From Lamellibrachia satsuma (taxonomy: Eukaryota > Annelida > Polychaeta > Sabellida > Siboglinidae), in NCBI GenBank assembly GCA_033239005.1, contig BSQZ01000013.1, forward strand, positions 12,739,282 through 12,803,281: 64,000 nucleotides of DNA, in the 5' to 3' direction. The position numbers and the translations under genes were made by a program. The notes beneath the pieces were generated by a model, which did no database searches, was not told the origin of the DNA, and worked only from the letters and a program-made list of their open reading frames with translations. Of the stretch, positions 48,401 through 60,800 are shown one piece after another (the stretch's first letter is position 1; every line of letters begins with the position of its first letter).

Positions 48401-51400
48401 CAATAAGTGCTGATATGAGCAGAGCAGCGTGATATTTTGCAGCTTCAAAGGGCAATCAAATTGTTGAGTCTGTTTGATTAGGAAAAATGTAACATAAAAG
48501 GAAAAAGAACTATTTATACCTATTTATAAAGGAATAGTTAGGCTTCGTTTATTGTATACAAACTTGGAGACCATATCATAAGAAGGATATATAATTATAT
48601 AGATACACTTGAACGAATACAGAGCAGAGCTACTAAAATAATTCCAGAACTGAGATACCTTAGTTACGAAGAACACCTAAAAGAATGTGGTTTGACAATC
48701 CCAGAAACACAGAGGTTAAGAGGAGATCAAATTTAAGTTTTTACGATTTTGAATGGGTATGAAAATACTGATAGAAATATATTTTTCTCACTCAAGAAAG
48801 ATAGTAGAAGAAGGGGACATGAGGTAACGGTAGTAAAAGATCAGTGTAGATTTGATATCAGGAATTACTGATAAATGAATGGAACAAAATTATCTACAGA
48901 TTGTGTAACTACTAACAGCATGAATATGTTTACAAATGAGGTTGACACATCTCAGGAGGACATGTTACACATAGATGAAAAAAATGTGGACTCGCGATAA
49001 GTCCTTGGGAACATTAATTTGGAGGCTCAACAAACCGGAATCATTAAGCATTATATCCTGAACAGAGATGCGCAAACGTTCTCATCAGTGCAACGGATCG
49101 CTAAGGATTTAGGGAGGAAATGCAATTTGGGCGCAGCTACAGAGAAAGCACTTTCCCAGGTTAAGCTTAGTTTTAGGGAAAAATAGTTGCAGGAGACAAG
49201 CTAAATAGGGTGGTTGTTGTTTATATAGAGCATGATACGTAAGAGTGGACAGTTTAAATATTATTTGAGAGGTAACCTGGAGCCATTATGATTATTTATA
49301 CATATACCCTTTTTTTAAATATGTCTTTTATAAGCACATGTTTTATTATGTATAATACAGTGCTTTATAATAAAAGTTATTATTGTATGCCTTGAAAGAA
49401 ACTGGTGAGCGTCAAAGGAGAGGTGCGGAAACATGAAGATACGATCCGCGAGAAGCAGCAGTTCTACGAGAATGAAATCGAGAACAACAAGGAACAAGAG
49501 CGAAAGATTGCCTTGTCCGAACGCACTGCCGCAAAGTTGCGCTCCGACTACCAGGGCCTCGAGACCGAACGGGACCAGTTTCAGAGTGAGGTGAGGCCCT
49601 GAAAGATCTCCCAAGTCTGTTTTTAATTTATATTTGTGCACCGCAAACAGTTCTGTAGCTTGCTGGAGCTGCTTTTTGGAAACGTCTCAGTTGAGTATTT
49701 TTTAATTTTAAATATTTTCTTCTAAATTAACTACATCTAAGGAACAGTGTACTTAATATCAACTGTTCTTTATTCTAAATGTTTTTTATTCTGAAGCTGA
49801 CCGAGATCCATTTTAAGATGAATACATCTTAATTGCAGATGGATGCTCTGAAGCGAACGGTGGATCGCACTGCCCTTGACCTTGAGACAGCCCGTTCAAC
49901 GATCACCCAGATAAAAAAAGACGTAGCTGATAAGATGACATCGTAAGTGCATCAACTCGTATTGAAATGGTCTTTACTGGTGTCATAATTGTAATTGATT
50001 TTTTACGTGATTTAATTGTAGTTTTTTTAAGTGCTGTAGTTGTAGTAGTTGTTACCCCAAATGTCATAAGCTTCCATAATTCTATAATACTAAACTTCTA
50101 TAGTGACTAAATCCTGAGGAACCCGAGCTTAGAGGGGCAACAAACCTGAATCATTGACCTCTACATCTTGAACAGTAATACTCGGAAGTCATCATCCGGT
50201 GACTCTCAATGATTTACTCTGGAAAGCAGTTTCGCATAAATATATCTTAAATTTTTCCGGAAGGTAGCTATAGTTTCAGATGTTTTTAATGTGATGGGGA
50301 ATTTCGTTCAGATTTTGGGTGCAGCTACAGAGAAAGCGCACTTGCCCAGGTTAAGCTTAGTTTTAGGAGCAAAATGTTGTGAGATGGACGATCTGAGCTG
50401 CCAGTGTTTCAATCATCTAGCATCTCATTATTACTACTAGCAAAAATACCCAACCTCAGGACAGGATGTAAGTGACTGTCATGATAACAATGTTTACCAA
50501 TTTTCAGGATACACAACTTTATCACAGAAATATCCATCTATGCCTTGGTACTTGGTGCTACTAGTCAATATTTTGATGTCTTCTAGGAATCCAACTCTCA
50601 AAACTACGACATGATACTGGCAGTTACGGTAACGTCTAGTATTAGGTAACTTGGGACAATCATACAAAAGAATACAAGTGTACATAATTGTTCGCATAGC
50701 ATTGGGGACAGTTGTACATTATAACTACAAAGGCTAATTCGATTGTTCATTGATAGGGTGATAGAGGGGTGGATTGAAAACTAAAACTGACTACCCAACC
50801 ATGGGGTCATTTGGTGCTGGATTTATAATACGATAACAATGGCCACTGTTGTGCTGCAGACTTGACCGAGCGAAGGACCAGTGTGAGGGTCTGGTGGAGA
50901 AATTGAAGCTGATCGAGGAGACGACTCTGAGCGCGGAGGAGAATGCGGCCCGCATGGACGAGATGATGGCTGCGGAAGAGGCTGCACAGTCAGCCCTCGC
51001 AGAGGAGATGCGCCGACTTCGCGACATCCAGTTCAAGAAGACGCAGGAACTGCACAACGTCAAGACAGAAGAGAAGAACTGCATCGCTCAGATACAGGTA
51101 CAGAGGCTACAGATGTGTGGATGCAGGATGGATGCAAGGTCGTGTGACAGCATTTCTGTGTTCTGTTGCAGATGCCATGCTTTTTGTTTCCACTGAGGAA
51201 TACAATAACTGCGAATATGGACACCTTTGAGTTATTTGTTATAATTGGTTTATTTATTGATATATTTATCTCTATTATTTACGTATTATTCCTGTAATGG
51301 CTGTATAATGTATGTTTTACAATGAGTATACACACCCATGTATGAACAGGCTGGTCTTGGATATAATGTGCTTTATTAATTTTAGTAATAAGAAAACTAA

Positions 51401-53024
51401 TAATATTAGATGATATTCTCGACACGTGTGCATTAGCACTAGATTTTTTGATGACCTGGAACTGAGGTTTCTTTCTTAGCCAACAGGTATCGTATGTATT
51501 TACCTAACTAAAAAACCAGCCACTTTTGGAAATTATAATTTAAAAATAAAAAATATTTTTATGACCAGTTTCTAAATCTACCAGTTTTATGCAATGCAGT
51601 GGTATCACACACATCGCAATGACATCAAACATATCGCAATGATGTTAAAAACATACTGCAGTGACTTTACAAACACCACAATAACGTCACAAACATATCG
51701 CAATGTCGATATAAACATCACAGTGACATCACAAACATATCACAATGATGTTATAATAATATCACAATGCCATCACAAACATATCGCAATGACTTTATAA
51801 ACATCACAATGACGTTATAAACATATCACAATGATGTTATAAACATATCACAATGATGTCACAAACATATCGCAACAACGTTATAAACATATCGCAAAGA
51901 CGTCAAACACACAATCTACAACCGTAGTTTTATTCTTAGCCAATAAATATTGCATACGTTGTGAATATTGTCTATAGTAAGTATAGCTATGGCCTGCCTA
52001 ACCATGACTTCAGGGGAGCCGGGCAGCCATCCGTAACCTCAACAGTAAGATCAATGTGCTAGACAACGACTCCCTGAAGCAACAGGAGATCATCTACAAC
52101 GAAGACTACCAGATACAACAGCTGGAACGCCGCATCAACCGCATGCAGGGCGAACAGTCGAACGAGGAGAAACAAGCGATGGAGGCAAAGATCAAACAAC
52201 TGAACGACGAACTCGAGAAGAAGATCGCTGTGCACGACGTCCTGACGCTGCAACTCAAGAGACTTCAGGTTTGTGTCAATGCTTCACGCTTATGTCAAAT
52301 GGTACGTTTGCGAAGTGCATCCCCTGTATTCAATTGAAATGGTGTCGGAGTAGTACAAGCAATTGGACAACACCTTAGGTAAAGTCTGATTTTATTCTGA
52401 TTCTCCGACAGCTATTGAGGACAGTTATGGGGGGGGTGCACACTGCAAATGCACCATTTTATATCTATTTCACATCCTAATGATTATAACAAACTCTAAT
52501 TTGGTAATTGTATTTTCTGTTATCGCAGTCAGTCCTAAATTTTTAAGCAAATCAGATGTTCGTTTACCTATTTGTACGTGATGGTGTAAAATAGTTTCGT
52601 CATCACAACGTGTCATTTTGTACGTGATGACCATGTCATGGTGTAAATAAATAGTTCCATCACCACCGCACACAACATCTGGTTATGAAATCATAACGGC
52701 ATTGAAGAGAGCTTATTGAATGCTTGTGTAAATGACTGTAGTGTCATCTGTAAATGATAAATGCAAACATTATAAGCAAGATTCATTCAACATGTAAGAC
52801 AACATAAATAAAATAATTCAGTGGAAGCAGGTATGGCAAATGGAATACTGTTCCATGGCATGTTTTTATATGGCGATGCAATAATTTGTTTTTCATTTAA
52901 TATCCTGTGGTGATTTCTTCAAGATATGCATAACCAGTTTGTCGAACCTCACGACTCATTTAAGATGCGTGACTATTTCTTGATTATTCTCTTCTTCTTA
53001 AGTTAACAATAGCCTCTTAGCAAA

Positions 53025-53075
<51 letters not shown>

Positions 53076-55239
53076 AAAGTAATATTATTTTTCAATATAG
53101 GTTGTGGTTGTTTGCGATGGACATTCATCATTTCTTTTTATGGTGTGTAGGAAGACATCCGTCGCATCCGCCTGGTGACAGATAATGGAAAAACAGAGAA
53201 GGCATCAGTGGTGAACAAAGTCGAGGAGATTGAACTGCACAATGAGAATTCACAGCGAGAACTGATCAAGACCAGATCGAACAAGCAGGTGATTTGAACA
53301 CATCTCCTTATTGCTAATGTCTAACATTGATCTTTTTATTTTTATGGATACATTCTCTACGAGTTGTCAAACATTCCCAATACAATGTTTATCGGGATCC
53401 AGCATTCACAAGTTCATGTGATGGGCATATCACTAACACCGTTAAAATGATGTTCCCCTCTTCACGTAAACGTGATATTCGACCCGAAACATTCAAATTA
53501 AGCAGATTAGTGAGCAGTCAAATTATATTTTTAAATGTGGTTCATTAACACACATTTGGTAGGTCAAGATGTTGGAACAGATATAGTTTCTTTGTTATAA
53601 AGTAGTTTGTGGCTATGTCTGTCTGTTCCTTCGTGAGTTGAGACAGTGACATGTGACATCAGCCCACCTGTAGTGATGATGAGTAACTGACCAGCTGGCT
53701 TATTTGTCTGTCTTGTCCTCGACCCATGAATACCCTCCAAATCTTGCATTGTAATCTTAATGTCCTCGTTTTAGTTATCCAAGTTATCCTCTCCGGAGGA
53801 TTATTTTTGCTAGTCCATCTAATTGCTTTTCTTTCCAGGCATTGATGGTCGACAAGAACGTGTTGAAGTTGGAGACGCGTCGTTTGCGTCGCCTGCTCTA
53901 CAGCAAGGCTGACGAAGTGCTGACCCTGGAGCAACGCAAGCTGCAGATGACAACAGCAATGCAGGAGCGTCATCGTGAGATTGAGGTCCACAAAGACATG
54001 CTGCTCGCTCAGATGAAGTCGGCCAATGAGGAGCGCTCGCAGATCAGCGCTGAGTTGCACGAACGAATCTCGATGATTGACAAACTGCGCAAAAGGTTCG
54101 TTTGTTAACTGTATAGCATGCAGTGTTTCCCAGAATCTTTGCATCATTGTTAGGCGTTGCTGCAGTTTGTTTGTTTTGGAGTGTCTTAGCCTATTTTTGT
54201 GGGCAACTGACATTTTAAAATTACTATTACCTTAAGCAGTATATCATATAATTTTTATTCATGCTAGGCGACACGTGTATAAACGAAATGCATCGCAGGA
54301 TCAATTTTCGACGGAAATACAACCTGCACTTCAAATTAAAGAATCGGAAAGAATTAGCTTTAGCAAAGAATACAGCTTACCAATAATAACTATTACTGAT
54401 ATTATTCTTCCATGAAAGGTGCCCCGGGTTATTCCGGGTAGCATCTATTGTTTGTAGCTTATTGAGTTAGGTTTTACTTCTGGTTGATCTAATTTACTTC
54501 TAGGAAATATCTATTTTCATTTTTATATTTTATTTCATATATTTTAAAGCGCATAAATATTAAAAGAAACTGCACTGTTTAAAATGTATTATTTTTATTA
54601 TTGCTGTACAGATACGTGAGATATAATTTCAACTATTTACATGGAATTCTGTCCTGATTGTTCGCGTAATAGACTAGAAGTTTTGCAATCGGAGTTGATG
54701 TTACAAATGTGTGACACCATTCTTGGTATACATGCATCCATTTTGTTATCTGATACTTGCCGTTAGCCAAGTAGTTTACAATAAAGAAGCTAAAAACTAG
54801 TTATTTAATAACCCAAAGCATTGTTAGAAGGTACCCTTTCATGCAACTGTTAAAATTTTTTCTCGCAATTCCATATTGATATATGGAAACAATATAACTG
54901 TTTTAAGCATGCTGCCTGACATCTGATGAAACATTTTGCATTGATTGCAGTAAGAATTTATGTTTTTGCACTATGAAAAGATCTAGCTAAATTGTCATTG
55001 TAGAAAGTACTTATTATTCTTCAATTCTGCATATCCTCTTCAGGATTATCGCAGAATCGATGTCTTTCTCCAGCTGTTCTACCCACCACTGTCATTGTTC
55101 TGAAGACCTATCTTTACTCGTGCCTCGCCTCTGCTTCTTTCCTCAGCCTCTCGTTCCTCCAGTGTTGTTTTCCCATCCATCATACCTCTAAATGTGGCCA
55201 AATTATTTAAGTTTTTTGGCGCTTGACAAAATTGCATAA

Positions 55240-55290
<51 letters not shown>

Positions 55291-57774
55291 GTGATATATT
55301 TTGGTTTCAGGTTTGAGATTCAGATAATGTCTATGGCTCCACCAGAAGGGGAAGAGGAGAGATCCCAGGCCTACTATGTCATCAAGGTGGGATCACTCAC
55401 TGTGCACTTTGTTATCAGTCTGTGTGCATAATACCTCTTGTCCTCAGATGTTTTGTCTGCACAAGGCATCAAGACATGTTGGTACCCTACTCCAATGCCT
55501 TTGCATTCTTCAAAGGTGGAAAACACACATGCACTGTGTGTGTGTGTGTGTTTGTATGCACTCGCATACACACACACATGCATGCACACACACACACATG
55601 CACGCACACACATATTCCATATTGAAATAACTATATGTGAACAGAGCAACTATAGACATAAAAATAATATATATTTTAGAGCAGCTTTATTTAGTTTCTG
55701 CATATTTTTGTACATAATGGCAAACAAATATGATATACGTAACATATTATATTTTATTGATTATTTCTAGCGAATAATTTGAGTTAAAATGTTTACTTTT
55801 TTAATAAAATACCAATTACAATATTGGAATTGATATTGGTGTAGCCAATGACAACGTGGCGTTCCCTGGACCTGTTGCTAGGCAGCCCAAGAGAAGGAAG
55901 AACTACAACGAGAGGGGGATGAGTTGGATGCTAAGATCCGGAAGGCGGAGAAGGAGATCCGAGCTCTGGAGAACACCCTGCGTCTGATGAACAGTCGCAA
56001 CGAGACATACCGCAAGAGCTTCAACAATGTCAGCGACAACAGTAAGTCAATGACATCCAAATTGGGGGCAGCACAACTCATTATATCTGTTTTCAAGACT
56101 CGGACATTTACCTGTACCTCAAGTTAACATATGTATGCCTATAACTATTCAAAATAAGTTGTTACTGGTCAAAAATGAATATTTTACAGGACAGTCTGAA
56201 TTTCTATTTTTCAGAATGTTCACAAACTTTATTTATTACAGATTCTGTTTTGTGTGTAAATGTTAGAAATGGAGAAACATATATGCAAGCAATTTTGTAC
56301 CCGGCCCCGTCCAAATTGTTTTTCATGCAGCTGAAGATTAAAATAATTTTAGCCATTTTAAGAACTTACTATGTATGATTTCTAGTACATCATTACTATT
56401 TTCATGTCTGTCATCTCGCAGCTGATGGTAAGTATGGAGTCCATTTTCTTCAAATCATTCTAAGGGCTTTTATTTTTTACTTAGTTGGTTTATGGATCCG
56501 GCGACCCGAATATTTCATTAAAAAAAATTTTTTTTCTTTGTGTCATATTTTAACATTCCATATAATTCCATGAACTAAAACATATATTCTATGTGTTTGT
56601 GCACTTTTTTGGTCCAAGCAGTGTTGCATTGCATCACCGTCTTCTGCAGTGCGCGGCAGTGGCTTATATTACCGTTCACTACGGATGCAATCCCTGCACT
56701 ACTTGCACTGCAAGAGTACACAAGACTATAATACATTAAAAGAATATGTGCTTTTTTTGTGGAATTATTGAATGAATTCACTGGCAAAGAAAAAATTAGG
56801 CAAGAATGTTGTTTAGCGGTGTAAATAATTTAGGCAAATTTTTTTCATATTTGGATTACTATTTTTTTGCTGACCGACCCAAAATCTGTAAACCAACTAG
56901 TAAAAAGTGCATCCATTGCTCTAGAAATCTGTCGCCCCACTCATTCAAGCTGATGAGACCATTGATGATAATTGTCATCAATATTTCTGTTTGGCTCATA
57001 AACACAACATTATTTTTTTGATGGGATTTAAACTCGCTCAGTGTGATAAAAAATGTTTGTACCATTGCTTCTGGGGAGAAAGTAAGTGAACCTGATTTTT
57101 AAAACAATTACGTTCTAAATCAATGAAAACTTTATCACCATTTCAATGCACTGAAAATAGTTTTTATTCCATTGAAATGATGTGTTTTTGGTTAATTTAA
57201 TATGTGGGGGTCATTCGCAAATCCCTTACAAAATCTGGATAAATTTTACCGTATACTAGTTTTGCTGAACTGTTGGCATGGAAATGTAAAGGTATTAATG
57301 ATGACTGTTTGACTGCATGAAGTACATTGAGTTTTCCTGTGTGCCTACTAACACGTCCTGCTGGGATTGCATGTGCTTAATCCAATGCATGTCATAGTTT
57401 CATATCTTTCACCTGAAACTTTGTTTTTCACCATAGTTTTGCGTTTGGCTGGGAAGCATGCTGTAAGCGTTTTGAGTATCACATACAAGTCATTGAAGTT
57501 TGTTTCGTCACACAAATATTTTGTACAAAGTAATCACAAATATTTGTTTGTGTGTGTGTGTGTGTGTTGTTGTTGTTGTTGTTGTCATTGTTGTTGTTGC
57601 TTTTCTCTTTGTCCCTGAAGTCCGGGGTGAGGCTTGCACCGATACTGGTCGTCGAGTTTTGTTTTCCTTCTTCTGGCACTGATTCTGTTTCACTGCCGTT
57701 TCCACTCCACCATCCCAGCTCTCATTCTTCCCTCACGCTAAATCTTCAAACAAGCCTCCCTATATATATATATG

Positions 57775-57843
<69 letters not shown>

Positions 57844-60800
57844 CTATATATATATATGTGTGTATATTTGCATTTTAGTTAATGAAAGTGTGTGTGTTCC
57901 TACACAATTATTTTGTTCCTAATTGTTTTCCAGTGTCCCTTACTCAGAATGTTAACTTCAAGACCTGGTCATATGTCTAATGTTGGATTGAGTTGATTTC
58001 TATATCACTGCAAGAACCTAAGTGTAACTCTAACAGAACGTCCACTCTGCTTTATCATTTTGATATCCGCATTTGCAGGAGTGTGATAGGGAAATGCAAG
58101 CACTGAAAGGCTGAGAAAAAAATATGTTGTTACAGGGTGTATATTACAACTGGCTGAGTTAACCGGCTTTGCATGGGGAGAAATAGCAGCCACTGCAAGT
58201 GCTTGCAACTTTAGCTTTGCGTGGGGAGCGGTGGTCTAATGGTTAGAGACAGAGAGAATGGTGTTTTGATTCCACCTCTGCTGTTTCAAAGCTTGGGCAA
58301 TTTCATCCACCGCACTTTGCCTGTGTCTTTCGGAAGAGACACTAAAAGCCATTGGTCCCTTCTATCTGGTGTCTACGCCAGGGGAAGTAAAAGACCTCAC
58401 ATAGGGAAATGGAAAAAACTCATTAATTCTAGAGAAGGAAAACTTAAAATAAACCACTCCAATGTTAGCCCTAGAAAGGGCTGTTTGGAGTTAAATGTTG
58501 TAAATCATAGCTCCTTGCATTATCCAATCAAGTTCTGGTAGGGCAGTGCCAATGATTGATGGGTTTCACAAAACGTTTGTACCGTACGAAGGAACTTATA
58601 TGAACATTTGACGTAGATCACATAACAGTCATAGAAAACACACATAGCATTGTTAACAATGGTAAATACAAACTCCTATTGTTCTGAGTTATGTAATCTA
58701 CATCAAATGTCCACATATGTTCCTTCGTAATATCCCCACCCCAGGGGAATAAAAAATTTTTTTAATGTATGAACCATCCCCATGGGCTCTGTCTCCAGAA
58801 TTTCAGCCCCATACAAGCAAAACTGACACAGATATAACAGAACAGCCAGACAGACAGACACATAGTGCTGTATAGTATAGATATGTACTCGTGTTTGTGC
58901 AGGTGATGAAATGGACCAGAAGCTGCAGTTGGAGGAACAGCTGCGAGCTGTCATGGACAAGTACAAGTACAAACGACGACAGATCCGAGAACTCAATGAT
59001 GACCTGCAGGTCAGCACTTGTGCTTCATGGGAGACACCAGCTGATTACACACATTAAGACATACAACCAAATATGCAGTTGGTGTTATTAATGTGAAACA
59101 ACTATAAAACAGAGAATATTTGTTTAGACAATATTAAGTGCATGTGATGAAGCATAACAAAATTAGCAGCTGGTGTTATTAGATTTATACAGTAATTACA
59201 ATCACGATTAGGTCAACACAGGGAACCATTAAAATAGGACAACTGGACAAATCCTGTAGAAAGAAATTTGTTTTGTCATTAACGTACCCAACATATAATT
59301 GTTTACATTGTAGACAATGAGCAACACTCTCGACAATCTCCTTGCTGATGGAATGACCTATGTGGACATGATAGATGAGAAACAGGTAGCTCACTTCTTT
59401 CTATTTCTCTCAATTTGTCCCCATAAGCTGCCTTTCAAAGTGCTGCACTCCTGTAAGACTGGTAACAGAAATCCGTAAGACCTGCAAATGAACTCCTATG
59501 ATTATCTACACTTTGCATGCATGCTCAAAAGGAGTTTGCAGTGCAAACTGGGATATATTTTCTCTGGAGACTGGCACAGCTGACTGTGCACAGCTCAAAT
59601 ATCCGACGTTCATCAGACGTGTTTCGAACTGAAATTTGAAAAATGCAGTCCATATCCCATGATACAAAAAGCCTTGTTCAAAACCCTAAGGAATGTCTCC
59701 TACGCACATAAGACCATAAAATTTCAGAGAATCCGTAAGAGTTATGTGTTAACCATAAGAGTTGGCACATATGATATTAGTGGGTGGGGCATCTACAGTA
59801 TATCAGATTGTTTTGATGTTATCATCATGTATAAGTTGCTGCCGGACTCTGTTAAATTCATATTAAGCAAAAGCACAGACACATCTCCAGAGTCTAGAGT
59901 GTAGCACGACATAGCTTTCTGGACCCTCATAGTGTCTGTATTGGTGTCTGACTGAACTGCCCTCTGATGTCATGTGACCATGTTGGTGATTGTTACATGA
60001 CATCAGTTCTAGGAAAATCACAGGAATGTTGTAGCCCCCGTCTCAGTTGATCGCAGAGTGCTGGTCAATCGCCTCGCTGTTCTTTCTGTTGCATCTCTGG
60101 CTGTGATATTGCGGCCCTGTTGACTGTGTCTTCCTCTACAGCTTTGTCTTAATGTTGTTTCAGGGCCACATTCAGCAGCTGGACAAGGAACTGACCTCAC
60201 AGCAGACCAAGCTGGACCGGGTTACTAAGCAGGTATGTGTGGGAAGGCTTCAGTAAATACATCAGTGACAATTATATATATAAAAGATAATTGTATGTTC
60301 CTATACAGCACTGTATCCAGTCCTTGGGATCATCCGGAGCAGTTCTCACTTCAGCCCTGACAGACCTGTTCACTCCAACACCAACGCAATTTTCTGGGAA
60401 GCATTCAGCCACATCACAATTAATGCATGCAGAGTACTGATTCATACGTATCCACCACTGTCTACAGCCAGGTACTCATTTATACAGCTGAGTGAACTAA
60501 GGCAATGTGGAGTGAAACATTTTTTCTAAGCTTCGAAAAGATAATTCAAACTCTGGACCTCTTGAATAAGAGTCCAGCTGCCTAACCACAGAAACACTGG
60601 CCAAACTGCAACAAAAAGTAGCTGTTGTATGTTGTTGTTGGAAATATTTTACATCTATACATGTCTGCAGTGCACACGTGCAGTTGTAACAACAGGTAAA
60701 ACGACTATTGTTAGTTTTCATGGCATATTTCTCCCTCCATAATTCTGTACAGTGAATGAAAAACATTGCTTGTTCTTGCATAAAAACTAGTTTCTTTGTT

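Noticed and set aside
58221..58292. Functional tRNA gene
   Set aside because: A- and B-box-like words are present but there is no acceptor stem, and the sequence continues into a SINE body.
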